DNA from: an uncultured Clostridia bacterium
Lineage (GTDB): Bacteria; Bacillota; Clostridia; Oscillospirales; Acutalibacteraceae
DNA: 64,000 nucleotides
Assembly (NCBI GenBank): GCA_947585965.1
Contig: CANPXK010000003.1
Coordinates: forward strand, 1 to 64,000
Reading direction: 5' to 3'
Both the position numbers and the translations under genes were made by a program. Shown piece after piece: positions 18,108 to 27,499 of the stretch. Position 1 is the first letter of the stretch; each line of letters opens with the position of its first letter. The notes beneath the pieces are model-generated. The model was not told the origin of the DNA and did not search any database. It saw nothing but the letters and a program-made list of their open reading frames with translations.

Positions 18108-19034
18108 TCAATTCAGATTTTCGGTAAAAAACCTGTATGCATTGCCGAAAAATACAGCATCGGCAGTCTCTTTTCCGAAATGTTCTCCGACCCTTTCGTA
18201 AAGAGCACTCATTGACTCTATTCCGGACATATCCTGCGGAAGCTCTGCTCCGTCAAGATCTCCGCCCATAGCAATACATCTCTCGCCCCCGAGCGACAGA
18301 AAATATCCGATATGCTTTATTATATCATACATTTTCGCATTTGTCTTGTCTTTATCTATAAATTCCGCACAAAAATTCATTCCTGTAAGCGCCCCTCTGC
18401 TTTTCAGACAAAGAAACTGCTTATCCGTAAGATTTCTCCTGTGCGGCGCCACCGAACGTGAATTTGAATGGGATGCTATGAAGGGTCTTTCCGCAATATC
18501 GGCGACATCCCAAAAAAGTTTTTCCCCGGCATGGGAAATATCAACGATCATTCCGAGCTTTTCCATTTTCTTTATACATTCTTTTCCGAAACCGGTAAGT
18601 CCTCCGTCATCCTCTTCTCCTATGCCGTCGCCAAGTTCATTCCTGCCGTTCCATGTGAGCGTCATCATGCGGACGCCCATATCATATATTTCACACAATC
18701 TGTCAATATCTCCTCCAAGAACGGATCCGCCCTCAACTGTAAGTATTATGCCCCTGCTTTTTTCGTCATAAACCCTTTTTATATCATCGGCACACCGACA
18801 CCATGTAATATCCGTGCCGTCAATCTGTTTTTCAAGCAGTTTCACGCAGCCGCAAAAAAGCTCCCATGCCTTTTCTTTTCTGTATTCATCAGGTATCCAT
18901 ACCGCAAGGCATTGTATATACGGTGATATTCCGTCTGTCTTATTGAAAGATACGGCGAAGCTGTCATCAAACAGTGTGCTGTTTTCGGTATATGCTCTGT
19001 AAAGCGTATCACAGTGCAAATCAAGAAGCTGCAT
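18108..19034 (-). CDS. Membrane dipeptidase (M19 family)
   Basis: 308-residue zinc dipeptidase of the renal dipeptidase family. Metal and active-site blocks: DLHCDT near the N terminus, the bridging Glu in LTVEGG, His in DISHAGEKLFWD and ASHSNSR, and GGDLDG near the C terminus. Bacterial members are usually cytoplasmic and cleave dipeptides with D- or L-residues. No signal peptide is seen. It is followed 42 bases later by thrC, so the two may share a transcript. Confidence 0.9.
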   Translation of the reverse strand: MQLLDLHCDTLYRAYTENSTLFDDSFAVSFNKTDGISPYIQCLAVWIPDEYRKEKAWELFCGCVKLLEKQIDGTDITWCRCADDIKRVYDEKSRGIILTVEGGSVLGGDIDRLCEIYDMGVRMMTLTWNGRNELGDGIGEEDDGGLTGFGKECIKKMEKLGMIVDISHAGEKLFWDVADIAERPFIASHSNSRSVAPHRRNLTDKQFLCLKSRGALTGMNFCAEFIDKDKTNAKMYDIIKHIGYFLSLGGERCIAMGGDLDGAELPQDMSGIESMSALYERVGEHFGKETADAVFFGNAYRFFTENLN

Positions 19035-19145
19035 ATTAAGTACATTCCTCCAAAAAATTCATAAAAAGTCTTTTATCAGATTACTGTTGAAAATATGTCA
19101 TACTCATTTGAATTATTCTTTAATACTTGCATTACTCTTCCCGAA

Positions 19146-19541
19146 TCAAAACGCCGAATAATCTCCCTCCTGCATAAATGCATCCTCAATATGCTCAACG
19201 GAAATTATCATCCGGGTAACATTATCATATACAACTTCAATAACATCAAACCTCGGTTGAAGATCCGCAGCATTTTCATCAAGGTACATATATGCGGCAG
19301 TAATAATCTTCTTTTGCTTTTTCCTGTCAACCCATGCCCCGGGACGTTCAAGGGAATTTATACCCCGTGTCTTGACCTCTGCAAAAACAATATATTTATT
19401 ATCCTTTGCTATTATGTCTATTTCACCGCTGCGGCAGCGGTAATTTCTCCCGACAACGGTATACCCCTTATTTTTCAGATATTTTTCCGCAGCATTTTCT
19501 CCCATATCACCGATGATCTGTGCCGCTGTCCTTTTACTCAT
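19146..19541 (-). CDS. yraN: YraN-family putative endonuclease
   Basis: 131-residue small protein of the UPF0102 family with a restriction-endonuclease-like fold. The predicted active-site pattern is visible: Glu in [17 protein letters not shown] and VFAEVKTR (the D-x-n-E-x-K type motif). Biological role is not settled. It overlaps the end of rnhB by 4 bases, the usual neighbour in Firmicutes. Confidence 0.92.
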   Translation of the reverse strand: MSKRTAAQIIGDMGENAAEKYLKNKGYTVVGRNYRCRSGEIDIIAKDNKYIVFAEVKTRGINSLERPGAWVDRKKQKKIITAAYMYLDENAADLQPRFDVIEVVYDNVTRMIISVEHIEDAFMQEGDYSAF

Positions 19542-20140
19542 TTTTTCTCACCAAGCAGTTTCTTCAAAAACGATGGTCTGTGTATTTCGCACGGACCGTA
19601 TTTAAGTATAGACTCCATATGTGCCTTTGTTCCGTAGCCCTTATGCTTTTCAAAGCCGTACTCGGGATATTTCTTTGCAAGGTCAAGCATGAGTCTGTCA
19701 CGGCTTACCTTTGCAAGAATAGACGCCGCCGCTATCGACTCGCTTTTAGCGTCTCCCTTTACTATTGCCGTGCAGGGAATGTTAAGTTCAGGTGTCTTAT
19801 TACCGTCAATCATTGCAAAATCCGCCTGTATCCCAAGTCCCTCTACCGCTCTTTTCATTGCAAGCATATCCGCCCGGAGTATGTTAAAACTTTCAATTTC
19901 CTCAACACTTGCACTCGCCACACAATATGCAAGCGCCTTTTCTTTTATTACATCAAAAAGTTTCTCACGCTTTTTTTCTGTGAGCTTTTTTGAATCCGTA
20001 ACACCTTCAATTTCAAGACCCTCGGGAAGTATAACAGCCGCGGCAAATACAGGTCCCGCAAGCGGTCCCCTGCCTGCCTCGTCTACTCCGCATATTGCCT
20101 TATATCCCTGTTCAATGTACATATTTTCAAATTCTAACAT
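19538..20140 (-). CDS. rnhB: Ribonuclease HII
   Basis: 200-residue enzyme that removes ribonucleotides and RNA primers from DNA. The signature [14 protein letters not shown] (with the catalytic Asp and Glu), DSKKL, the third acidic residue in DGNK and the fourth in KVSRDRLM are present, followed by HKGYGTKAH. The chosen ATG opens [14 protein letters not shown] and overlaps the end of rbgA; an upstream TTG at 20164 is in frame but lacks a better ribosome site. It is coupled to yraN. Confidence 0.93.
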   Translation of the reverse strand: MLEFENMYIEQGYKAICGVDEAGRGPLAGPVFAAAVILPEGLEIEGVTDSKKLTEKKREKLFDVIKEKALAYCVASASVEEIESFNILRADMLAMKRAVEGLGIQADFAMIDGNKTPELNIPCTAIVKGDAKSESIAAASILAKVSRDRLMLDLAKKYPEYGFEKHKGYGTKAHMESILKYGPCEIHRPSFLKKLLGEKK

Positions 20141-21014
20141 CAGGATAATCCTCCGCTTTGTCAATGGTAAGCTTACCTAAAGTCGCACTTCGGAATTCAT
20201 CCAGAACAGTTGCCGCCGCTCTTTCTGTGTTTATCTCTCCTCCGGATATAAGCATACCTCTTTTTCTTCCTATCATTTCAAGTATTTCATAACCCTGCAA
20301 ATCCTTGATATCATCTTTGTCAAGCTTATACCTCACACAAAGCGGTTCCGCATAATTATCCCTGAGATATTCAAGCAGTCTGCCGCTGAGCTGTTCCGTG
20401 TCAAGTATATCATCCTTAACCGAACCGATAAAAGCAAGTCTTTCTCCCACTCCCGGATCGTCAAATTTCGGCCACAATACTCCGGGGGTATCAAGCAAAT
20501 CAAATCCCTTTCCTATTGTAAACCATTGATTTCCTCTTGTGACTCCGGGACGATCCTCAACCTTTGCCCTGTTTTGCTTTGACATACGGTTAATAAAGGA
20601 TGACTTTCCCACATTCGGTATTCCGACAACCATAACCTTTATTGTTCTGCCTGTCATCCCCTTCTCGTTCCATGCCCGTATCCTGTCGGAAAGAACATTT
20701 TTGACCATGGGAATAAAAGCATTTAAGCCCTTGCCTGTTTTACAGTCAAGAGCTATTGCGGCTATTCCCTTTTTCCTGAAAAGTTCAAGCCATCTTTTTG
20801 TTTGTGTCGGATCCGCCATATCGCATTTATTAAGAACAACAAGTCTCGGCTTATTGTTTATAACACTCCTCAGATCAGGATTACAGCTTGAATACGGCAT
20901 CCTTGCATCAAGCAGAACCGCAACGGCATCAATAAGCTTAAGCTGTGATTCGATCTTTCTTTTGGTTTTGGTCATATGACCCGGAAACCACTGTATTGAT
21001 TTAATTTCCTCCAT
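20127..21014 (-). CDS. rbgA: Ribosome biogenesis GTPase RbgA (YlqF)
   Basis: 295-residue circularly permuted GTPase needed for late assembly of the 50S subunit. G4 (LNKCD) comes first, then G1 (GIPNVGKSS) and G3 (DTPGV), as expected for this group. The N terminus has [10 protein letters not shown], a family hallmark, and a C-terminal RNA-binding ANTAR-like helical region follows. It lies between lepB and rnhB, the conserved rplS-lepB-rbgA-rnhB order. Confidence 0.95.
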   Translation of the reverse strand: MEEIKSIQWFPGHMTKTKRKIESQLKLIDAVAVLLDARMPYSSCNPDLRSVINNKPRLVVLNKCDMADPTQTKRWLELFRKKGIAAIALDCKTGKGLNAFIPMVKNVLSDRIRAWNEKGMTGRTIKVMVVGIPNVGKSSFINRMSKQNRAKVEDRPGVTRGNQWFTIGKGFDLLDTPGVLWPKFDDPGVGERLAFIGSVKDDILDTEQLSGRLLEYLRDNYAEPLCVRYKLDKDDIKDLQGYEILEMIGRKRGMLISGGEINTERAAATVLDEFRSATLGKLTIDKAEDYPDVRI

Positions 21015-21049
21015 AGCTTTCTCCTGATTTTCAAATTACACATATCTCA

Positions 21050-21670
21050 TCAATATATGCTTCCCATAGCATCAAAGGGGTAATATCTGAATTCGGCTTT
21101 TCCTATTATATTTTCAACGGGAATAAGACCTATATCCGTACTTCTGCTGTCGAGTGAACCCTGACGGTTATCGCCCATAACAAACACATACCCCTCGGGA
21201 ATTTTCTCGGGTATTTCAATAGGACGCTTGAGTTCCACCGTCATTCCCTTTATATAGTCCTCATCAAGTATCACTCCATCTACACTGACTGCACCTGTTT
21301 CATAATTTATGGACAAAGACTGACCTTCCGTTGCAATAACTCTTTTTATAATAGGTTCATTATATTTTTCACCATGACTTATAACAACGATATCACCGTA
21401 TTGAGGCTTATACATAAAATTTGAAATTATCAGTCTGTCGCCGTCCTGAAGTGTATCGGTCATTGATGTTCCGTCAACTGTAACCTGTCTGAAAACAAAT
21501 GTCATAAGAAAAACAACAAATATCAAACCGATAATAATGGCGTTAGCCCACTCAAATATAATACTTATAATTGAGGTCGCTTCTTCCTCATCATCCGGTT
21601 CTTCCTCATCCAATACCAACCGTACGCTGTTTTCCTCGTCCGTTTCTTTATCTATTTTTTTATCTGACAT
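21050..21670 (-). CDS. lepB: Signal peptidase I
   Basis: 206-residue membrane serine protease that cleaves signal peptides of exported proteins. After an acidic cytoplasmic N terminus, one membrane segment is seen at about 40-60. The catalytic Ser69 is in VDGTSM and Lys109 is in IIKRVIA, and box E is GDNRQGSLDSR. This is the bacterial Ser/Lys type, in contrast to the SipW-type peptidase at 58931. It lies directly after a related but motif-less membrane protein. Confidence 0.95.
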   Translation of the reverse strand: MSDKKIDKETDEENSVRLVLDEEEPDDEEEATSIISIIFEWANAIIIGLIFVVFLMTFVFRQVTVDGTSMTDTLQDGDRLIISNFMYKPQYGDIVVISHGEKYNEPIIKRVIATEGQSLSINYETGAVSVDGVILDEDYIKGMTVELKRPIEIPEKIPEGYVFVMGDNRQGSLDSRSTDIGLIPVENIIGKAEFRYYPFDAMGSIY

Positions 21671-21711
21671 ATTAAAACACCCCTCAATTTACTTTTTTAA
21701 ATTCATATTGT

Positions 21712-22206
21712 CTATTTAAACAATGCACTTGCATCTTCTCCGAAACTTCTGACCGGGAACAGCACAAACTCCGCTCTGCCCTCTATTTCATCATCGGAAA
21801 TAAATACCTCTTCATCTCCTGATTTAACAATGATTCCGTCCCGTCTTTCACTTTTTCCGGAAAATTCCGCACAATAAAATCTGTTTTCAATTTTAAATAA
21901 GACCGCATCGCCCTCTTTAAAGCTTTTCCCGGTCTTATTCACAACAACGGCAACATCATTTCCATTTATACTGATATTCTCAACAGGATATATTCCGTAA
22001 ACAAAGCAGAATATAACGGAAAAAACCAAAGCCGCCGCTGTAATAAAATACACAAACCCCAGAAAGCTCCGCCAGGCCGAAAGTTCGTCCGCTATATCAA
22101 GAAAACGTCTGTCTTCCACAGGTATCAGCCCTATACGACCATACTTTTTTATATGTGCTTCCGTCCGGGCATTATTATATTCAATATCTGTACCTTTCAT
22201 TTTCAT
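21712..22206 (-). CDS. S26-like single-pass membrane protein lacking catalytic residues
   Basis: 164-residue protein I cannot name. One membrane segment lies at about 46-70. The outside part resembles the later strands of signal peptidase I: GDAVLFKIENRFYCAEF and a closing EGRAEFVLFPVRSFG that mirrors GKAEFRYYPFDAMG of the neighbouring LepB. No Ser-x-Met or catalytic Lys motif is present, so it is probably inactive. The start at 22206 has an AGGTG site; the upstream in-frame reading overlaps rplS and is rejected. Position between rplS and lepB suggests a partner or decoy of LepB, which is inference. Confidence 0.6.
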   Translation of the reverse strand: MKMKGTDIEYNNARTEAHIKKYGRIGLIPVEDRRFLDIADELSAWRSFLGFVYFITAAALVFSVIFCFVYGIYPVENISINGNDVAVVVNKTGKSFKEGDAVLFKIENRFYCAEFSGKSERRDGIIVKSGDEEVFISDDEIEGRAEFVLFPVRSFGEDASALFK

Positions 22207-22232
22207 AAGCAAAACACCTCGGAAGCAGATAG

Positions 22233-22258
22233 CAAAAAAGGGACAATAAAGTCCCTTT
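22233..22258 (-). terminator. Intrinsic terminator after rplS
   Basis: AAAGGGAC (22238-22245) pairs with GTCCCTTT (22251-22258); the minus-strand U-run TTTTTT follows to about 22233. It lies 10 bases after rplS and would limit read-through into the S26-like gene and lepB. Confidence 0.75.
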
Positions 22259-22267
22259 CTGCGGCAA

Positions 22268-22612
22268 TTATTTGATTTGCTCTTTAACCTTGGCAGCTTT
22301 TCCGACTCTGCCGCGGAGATAGTAAAGCTTACTTCTGCGAACTTTACCGTTTCTGATAACCTTGACATCGACAACATTCGGCGAGTTTATAGGGAATACT
22401 CTTTCTACACCTACACCGTATGAAAGACGGCGAACCGTAAAGGTCTCGGCAACACCGCTGCCCCTTTTCGCAATAACCGTTCCTTCAAACATCTGAATTC
22501 TCTCTCTGTCACCCTCGCGGATATTCACGCTCACACGTACAGTGTCACCGACTGCAAATTTCGGCTTCTCCTCTTTCACAGAAGCCTGTGCGATTATCTT
22601 AAGTGCGTCCAT
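22268..22612 (-). CDS. rplS: 50S ribosomal protein L19
   Basis: 114-residue ribosomal protein at the 30S-50S interface, the normal family length. Recognisable stretches are [50 protein letters not shown] and [14 protein letters not shown]. The start at 22612 has GGAGG 7 bases upstream; the longer in-frame reading lies in the leader. It has its own promoter, leader and terminator. Confidence 0.97.
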   Translation of the reverse strand: MDALKIIAQASVKEEKPKFAVGDTVRVSVNIREGDRERIQMFEGTVIAKRGSGVAETFTVRRLSYGVGVERVFPINSPNVVDVKVIRNGKVRRSKLYYLRGRVGKAAKVKEQIK

Positions 22613-22616
22613 TTCT

Positions 22617-22735
22617 ATTCCTCCTGTTATTATAGACATTCTTGCGGCAAGCCGCAGAGGACTGTCCGTTTCAAAGTACGGCACTGAGCCATGCAATGAA
22701 GCCCATCACAAGTGACGGTATCCAAAGACCTAAAT
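22617..22735 (-). ncRNA. Candidate L19 (rplS) leader
   Basis: The 5' leader of rplS, about 115 bases, folds into a hairpin TGCGGC-TT-GCCGCA enclosed by GACA/TGTC, with CCGT/ACGG pairing further upstream. Firmicutes rplS genes are known to carry an autoregulatory L19 leader. The match here is by position and general shape only. Confidence 0.4.
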
Positions 22736-22764
22736 ATTATAACATAATCCTTTCGGATTTTCAA
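22736..22764 (-). promoter_or_regulatory. Promoter of rplS
   Basis: Minus strand: TTGAAA (22764-22759), 17-base spacer, TATAAT (22741-22736), about 125 bases upstream of the start codon. Confidence 0.8.
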
Positions 22765-22817
22765 GTATATTTTTTAATTTTATGAGCAAAGTTATGATAA
22801 AATTTTTTATAATCGAA

Positions 22818-24017
22818 TCAATTCTCTTTTGAAGTCTGACTCTTTTCGTCCGTATAATCCTTTACCATATATTTTGATATCATGAAACATACATCCTCAT
22901 AAGTACAGGTATACACATCATCCTCCTCGGAAATAACCGAAAGCTTATCTCCCTTTATCATATTATACATTACCCTTTCATTGTCATCAAAGCATACATA
23001 GACAGTGCTGATCGGTGTTACGGTTTTAATTACCGTATCGGAGGATTTTTCCGCCTGTTCAACATCCGCATGGGAACGGAGCTTTGTTTTTCCATCAAGT
23101 CCATAGACTTTGCTGTTTTCCGGTGGCTCAAAATCCTCCGGCATAACCTCTATGTATAAGTTTTCGGGATTGTCATTTATGTATTCAGGAATGGTATATG
23201 ACTCTCCGTCATTGTATACGCCGAACATACCGAAACCCTCGCCATAGCTGTATGACATTATACCCACATATGAACCCTTGGGTACGGTCGTCTTTTTTAT
23301 AGTCTTTCTGTCATCCGAATATACAGTCATATTTCTGAGAATCTTTCCGTATCTTACTATCATTTTTTTATCATATACCACGTCAAGTGAATTTCCGTAA
23401 TCATCGGCATATTTTTCCTTGGGGGAAAAACACGGAAGACCGTAATTCTCCCTGTAAACACCGACATAGGTATCCTCAAGTACCTCAGAAGCCGGAAGAG
23501 CAGGTGTATCTATAAGTCTGTCACTTTCCTTGACGGTATAATCCTTGGGGAGAAATTCTATAATATTCGCCTTTTCAAAATTCACTCCGCCGGAATCGGT
23601 ATATATTATAACAGTGGATTTGTCCTCATATTTTCCGATTATCCTTACAAGATCACCCTTTTTATAATATCTATCACCCGAATCTTTTTTAAATCTTCCA
23701 TAGCATTGTATACTGTCCCATAAATTTGTTCCATGATATTTTTTTGAGAAGCTGTCATATACCTTAAGAGTTTTTTCAACCTCTTTTGAGCTTATCATGC
23801 TTGCCTCGGCTGACGATTCGGGCTGAGTCTGCTCCGGTTCCTCCACGGATATCTCATCGGAAATATCCTGTGTTTCCTCATCCGCACTGCTTTCCGGAAC
23901 AGAGTCCCCCACAGCACTGACTGCGCTTTCAGTATCGTTGTTCTTGTTATTGTTCCGACAGGCAGCAGCAGATATTAATACAGCCGCCGCAAGCAATAAT
24001 ACAAATAATCTTTTCAT
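22818..24017 (-). CDS. Secreted lipoprotein of unknown function
   Basis: 399-residue lipoprotein. The signal peptide ends in the lipobox SAAAC (Cys20), followed by an acidic, Ser/Glu-rich linker to about residue 85. The rest is a Lys/Tyr/Asp-rich globular part with short beta-rich segments such as YYKKGDLVRIIGKYEDKS and DNERVMYNMIKGDKLSVI that look like repeated SH3-like strands, but I cannot assign a family. It lies 20 bases after tadA on the same strand. No role can be proposed beyond an outer-surface binding protein. Confidence 0.75.
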   Translation of the reverse strand: MKRLFVLLLAAAVLISAAACRNNNKNNDTESAVSAVGDSVPESSADEETQDISDEISVEEPEQTQPESSAEASMISSKEVEKTLKVYDSFSKKYHGTNLWDSIQCYGRFKKDSGDRYYKKGDLVRIIGKYEDKSTVIIYTDSGGVNFEKANIIEFLPKDYTVKESDRLIDTPALPASEVLEDTYVGVYRENYGLPCFSPKEKYADDYGNSLDVVYDKKMIVRYGKILRNMTVYSDDRKTIKKTTVPKGSYVGIMSYSYGEGFGMFGVYNDGESYTIPEYINDNPENLYIEVMPEDFEPPENSKVYGLDGKTKLRSHADVEQAEKSSDTVIKTVTPISTVYVCFDDNERVMYNMIKGDKLSVISEEDDVYTCTYEDVCFMISKYMVKDYTDEKSQTSKEN

Positions 24018-24037
24018 AAATATCTTCCCCTACAGGC

Positions 24038-24505
24038 TTACTTGTCAATTTTCTTTCGCTCTCTGAGTTCCCTGAAAAAATCCGACAGCATAGCCGAACA
24101 TTCATCCGCCAGAACCCCACCGATATATTCAGGCTTATGATTATACGGAAGTTCAAACAGATTTATAACAGATTTTACCGAGCCTGCCTTATAATCGTCA
24201 CAGCCATAAACAATACGTCTGAGCCTTGAATTTATTATCGCACCGGCACACATCGGACACGGCTCCAGCGTCACATATAATTCACACTGCCACAGCCGCC
24301 AGCCTCCGAGTTTCCTGCAAGCCTCATCTATTGCCATAAGCTCGGCATGATATAATGCATTTTTACCCGTTTCACGCCTGTTATATCCCGCTCCCGCGAC
24401 CTCGCCGTCCTTTATAACAACGGCACCGATAGGTACTTCGCCTATCTGATATGCCTTTTTTGCCTGCTCAACGGCAAGCTGCATAAATTTTTCATCAGCC
24501 GTCAT
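24038..24505 (-). CDS. tadA: tRNA-specific adenosine deaminase TadA
   Basis: 155-residue zinc deaminase that converts wobble A34 to inosine in tRNA-Arg(ACG). The zinc site and catalytic Glu are in YHAELMAID (His53, Glu55) and EPCPMCAGAI (Cys83, Cys86). Length and the C-terminal helix (SDFFRELRERKK) are normal. It starts 10 bases after the CPBP-family gene. The signal-recognition-particle RNA gene that often sits near tadA is not seen here. Confidence 0.95.
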   Translation of the reverse strand: MTADEKFMQLAVEQAKKAYQIGEVPIGAVVIKDGEVAGAGYNRRETGKNALYHAELMAIDEACRKLGGWRLWQCELYVTLEPCPMCAGAIINSRLRRIVYGCDDYKAGSVKSVINLFELPYNHKPEYIGGVLADECSAMLSDFFRELRERKKIDK

Positions 24506-24515
24506 TGTTCATCCC

Positions 24516-25442
24516 TCACATATCCGTAAGTATGGCACATAAAACAAAAACCAACAGCATAGATGAGCTGCTTACTACATCTTCTACAGGCTGAGCCGAG
24601 TGCAGTGTATTTTCGGAAAAAATACAATCAAGCCTTATTTTTCTCAACAGTATAAGAATAATACATACTAATGTCAATACAATTCCGATAATTCCCGCTG
24701 TATAAAATACCATACTGTCCGCATCTTCACTTATCAGACTGCCTGCCGCGGCTGTTGAAATTGCGAGTGCATTATTCATAAAATGAACAGCAACGGCCGC
24801 CGAAAAATATCCCGTGTATATTCTTACAAATCCGAGTATCATACCCGACAGGAAAGCAAATATCATCCCGCTTATGCCCGAATGTATCAGGGCAAAAATA
24901 ACCGATGAGATAACAACGGACATAAGCACATTATATTTTTTAAGTGAACCTATAATACAACCGCGAAAAAGAAGTTCCTCACATACGGCAGGAACAATCC
25001 CCACAACAAGAACAGCCATACACAAACTCGGTATATCCGTAATATATTTATTGATTGCCGTACCTGTTTCAACATTGAATATGCCGGCCGATATGAGCGA
25101 TGTAAGAAAATTTACAGTTGTGCATAAGCCAAATCCCAGCATTACAGCCATGACCCATTTCGGAAAGCCGCACCGCTTTTCCCTCGGCATCGTTATAAGC
25201 TTACCTATTTTTTCACATTTTACATGATACAGTATCAGAAACGGCAGCATTGATAAGCAGGTATTCAGAAAGAGGAAAAGCATATACACCGTATATGAAA
25301 TTTCGGAAAAGTATTTTATCAGAATAACCCCTGTAATAAAATTAACAAAAAGGATAAACACCCCCGCAAAAGCCGAAAGGTTTATGCGTTTTGTCATTTC
25401 AGCCTTGTAATCCGCCGCGGATTTGTTTTTACTGCTATTCAT
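24516..25442 (-). CDS. CPBP-family intramembrane metalloprotease
   Basis: 308-residue polytopic membrane protein of the CAAX-protease/bacteriocin-processing (ABI) family. The motifs are EELLFRG (about 146), the His-bearing HSGISGMIFAFLSG (about 178) and VHFMNN (about 208). About eight hydrophobic segments are visible. Bacterial members take part in peptide maturation, bacteriocin self-immunity or lipoprotein turnover; the role here is unknown. The start at 25442 follows the stop of the upstream gene closely, and an alternative GTG at 25457 is in frame. Confidence 0.85.
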   Translation of the reverse strand: MNSSKNKSAADYKAEMTKRINLSAFAGVFILFVNFITGVILIKYFSEISYTVYMLFLFLNTCLSMLPFLILYHVKCEKIGKLITMPREKRCGFPKWVMAVMLGFGLCTTVNFLTSLISAGIFNVETGTAINKYITDIPSLCMAVLVVGIVPAVCEELLFRGCIIGSLKKYNVLMSVVISSVIFALIHSGISGMIFAFLSGMILGFVRIYTGYFSAAVAVHFMNNALAISTAAAGSLISEDADSMVFYTAGIIGIVLTLVCIILILLRKIRLDCIFSENTLHSAQPVEDVVSSSSMLLVFVLCAILTDM

Positions 25443-25446
25443 ACAC

Positions 25447-26709
25447 TCAATCCCCACTGCTGTTTTTCATTTTTTCGGCAGCAAGCAATACCGCTGTTTT
25501 GCCGCTGTGGAAATTAAGTCCACCCTGCATCCATACAGCATAAGGCTCACGCAGCGGAGCATCTGCCGATAGTTCAATAGAAGCACCGAGTGTAAACGCT
25601 CCCGCCGCCATTATTACCTTGCTGTCATATCCCGGCATATCCCAAGGCTCGGGAGTGACAAAGGAATCTATAGGAGAAGCCGCCTGAATTCCCTGACAGA
25701 AGCTTATAAGTCTTTCCTCGTTTCCGAGAAGAATTGCCTGTATGATATCCCCTCTTGCTTCGTCATACTTCGGAGTTACATCATATCCCAGAAGTTCAAA
25801 AAGAGCCGCCGCAAAAACAGCGGTTTTTACCGCTTCCCCGGTAACGTGCGGTGCATTGAACGCTCCCATAAAAAGCTCCCTGCTGTGTCCGAGCGTACAG
25901 CCTATTTCCTTTCCTGTCCCCGGAGTTGTAAGACGATAGGAGCAAGCCTCCACAAGCTTACGTTTTCCGGCTATATATCCGCCTGTGGGTGCAATCCCGC
26001 CACCCGGATTTTTAATAAGCGAGCCTGCCATAAGGTCAACAACACTTCCGGGAGCGGACTTCTCTACAAATTCACCGTAGCAGTTGTCAAGCATTACAAT
26101 ACAGTCCGGTGCTATACTTTTTGCAAGGTCGGATATCTTCCTTATATCATCAAAAAGCAATGTCGGCCGCAGTGAATATCCCCTTGAACGCTGTATATAT
26201 ACCATTTTTGTATCGGGTTTTACGGCACATTTTATTCCCTCGTAATCAATACCTCCGTCAGAGAGTAAATCCACCTGATCATAATTTATACCGAACTCCT
26301 TCAATGAACCGTTACAGTTTTCCCCAAAACCGATAACCCCTTGCAGGGTATCATACGGTACTCCCGTCACGGAAACCATGGTATCACCCGGGCGGAGTAC
26401 TCCGAAAAGCGCGACCGTAAGCGTATGCGTCCCGCTTGCAAAATTATGACGCACAAGGGCATCCTCCGTATCGAGTACCTCGGCAAAAATACTGTCGAGC
26501 GCCTCACGCCCTCTATCGCCGTAGCCATAGCCCGTTGATGCCGCAAAACAGCTTTCACTTACCCTTGCATTTTGAAAAGCCCTGAGCATTTTCAGTTGAT
26601 TATATTCCGTAATTTCATCAATTTCCTCAAAATAAGGGAGTACCTTTTTCATAGCTTTTTCTCCAAGCTCCCTTATTTCGGGCGATATGTCAAAAAAATT
26701 TTTTTCCAT
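25447..26709 (-). CDS. PLP-dependent enzyme of the methionine gamma-lyase / aluminium-resistance family
   Basis: 420-residue type I PLP enzyme of the family annotated as methionine gamma-lyase or aluminium resistance protein (PF06838, YnbB). Features: the substrate-loop segment STGYGYGDRGREALD, HNFASGTHTL near the cofactor site, the Asp in IVMLDNCYGEF and the PLP lysine in AGSLIKNPGGGIAPTGGY. The true reaction of the group is not firmly known. The start at 26709 has an AGGA-rich site; a longer in-frame reading is weaker. It lies between the GNAT and CPBP genes. Confidence 0.88.
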   Translation of the reverse strand: MEKNFFDISPEIRELGEKAMKKVLPYFEEIDEITEYNQLKMLRAFQNARVSESCFAASTGYGYGDRGREALDSIFAEVLDTEDALVRHNFASGTHTLTVALFGVLRPGDTMVSVTGVPYDTLQGVIGFGENCNGSLKEFGINYDQVDLLSDGGIDYEGIKCAVKPDTKMVYIQRSRGYSLRPTLLFDDIRKISDLAKSIAPDCIVMLDNCYGEFVEKSAPGSVVDLMAGSLIKNPGGGIAPTGGYIAGKRKLVEACSYRLTTPGTGKEIGCTLGHSRELFMGAFNAPHVTGEAVKTAVFAAALFELLGYDVTPKYDEARGDIIQAILLGNEERLISFCQGIQAASPIDSFVTPEPWDMPGYDSKVIMAAGAFTLGASIELSADAPLREPYAVWMQGGLNFHSGKTAVLLAAEKMKNSSGD

Positions 26710-26722
26710 TTTCCTTTTCTCC

Positions 26723-27499
26723 TCATGAATCCGACGGTCTGTATATATAAAATTCTCCGCAGTTTTCAAAACCCAGCCCTTTATAAAAGCTTTCGTTTTC
26801 TTTTATTTCTCTCATAATAAAAATTTCTCTGTTTCCGAGTCTGTCTATAAGAGAAGTGACACATACCGAGCCGTAACCGTTTTCCCTGTATCCCGGCCGT
26901 GTACATACCGCTCCGATTACGGCTGATTTATCGGTCATAGCCGCTGTCATTGCATAGGATAATAATTCATCACCGGACATGACTGCACAACATTCGGCAC
27001 AGCCATGACGCAGCTTATGTGATGTATCAAGAATAAAATCTTCATACAAGGGACATTCAAAACTCTTACTGCTGCAAACCGTCAACAGCTTATGTACAGC
27101 GGATAAATCGGGGGAAAAATCAACATCCGGATTATTACTGCGGTAATTGTCTGAGCTTTTACCGGCTAACCTCATTATAATTCCGCTTTCACTGCCGTCA
27201 AATAACTTTTCCTCACTCAGAACACTTGACGCACCGACAAGTGCAATAAATTCCCTTATCTCATCAACATCCGCATTTTCTCCGAGTACTGCCGTCATAT
27301 CACCGCAGTATTTTATAAGAACAGCCGTGGGATAATTATTTTCACCGTACTGTATCCAGAGTGATATAAGGCCGTCATAATCCTTATAGCTTTCAATAAG
27401 ACACAATATACGGCATGAATAAATATCCGCCGAATCACCGCAAAGCTTTAGAGCTCTGCTGATTTTTTCCTTATCCTTACAGTCAATATAATATATCAT
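26723..27499 (-). CDS. GNAT-family N-acetyltransferase
   Basis: 258-residue protein with a C-terminal acetyl-CoA-binding core: AVIGAVCTRPGYRENGYGS (motif A, the R/G-x-x-G-x-G/A pattern) and the closing ENESFYKGLGFENCGEFYIY. The N-terminal half (about 1-130) has no named domain and may be an extra GNAT-like lobe. Substrate unknown. It overlaps the M42 peptidase gene by 4 bases, so they are translationally coupled. Confidence 0.82.
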   Translation of the reverse strand: MIYYIDCKDKEKISRALKLCGDSADIYSCRILCLIESYKDYDGLISLWIQYGENNYPTAVLIKYCGDMTAVLGENADVDEIREFIALVGASSVLSEEKLFDGSESGIIMRLAGKSSDNYRSNNPDVDFSPDLSAVHKLLTVCSSKSFECPLYEDFILDTSHKLRHGCAECCAVMSGDELLSYAMTAAMTDKSAVIGAVCTRPGYRENGYGSVCVTSLIDRLGNREIFIMREIKENESFYKGLGFENCGEFYIYRPSDS

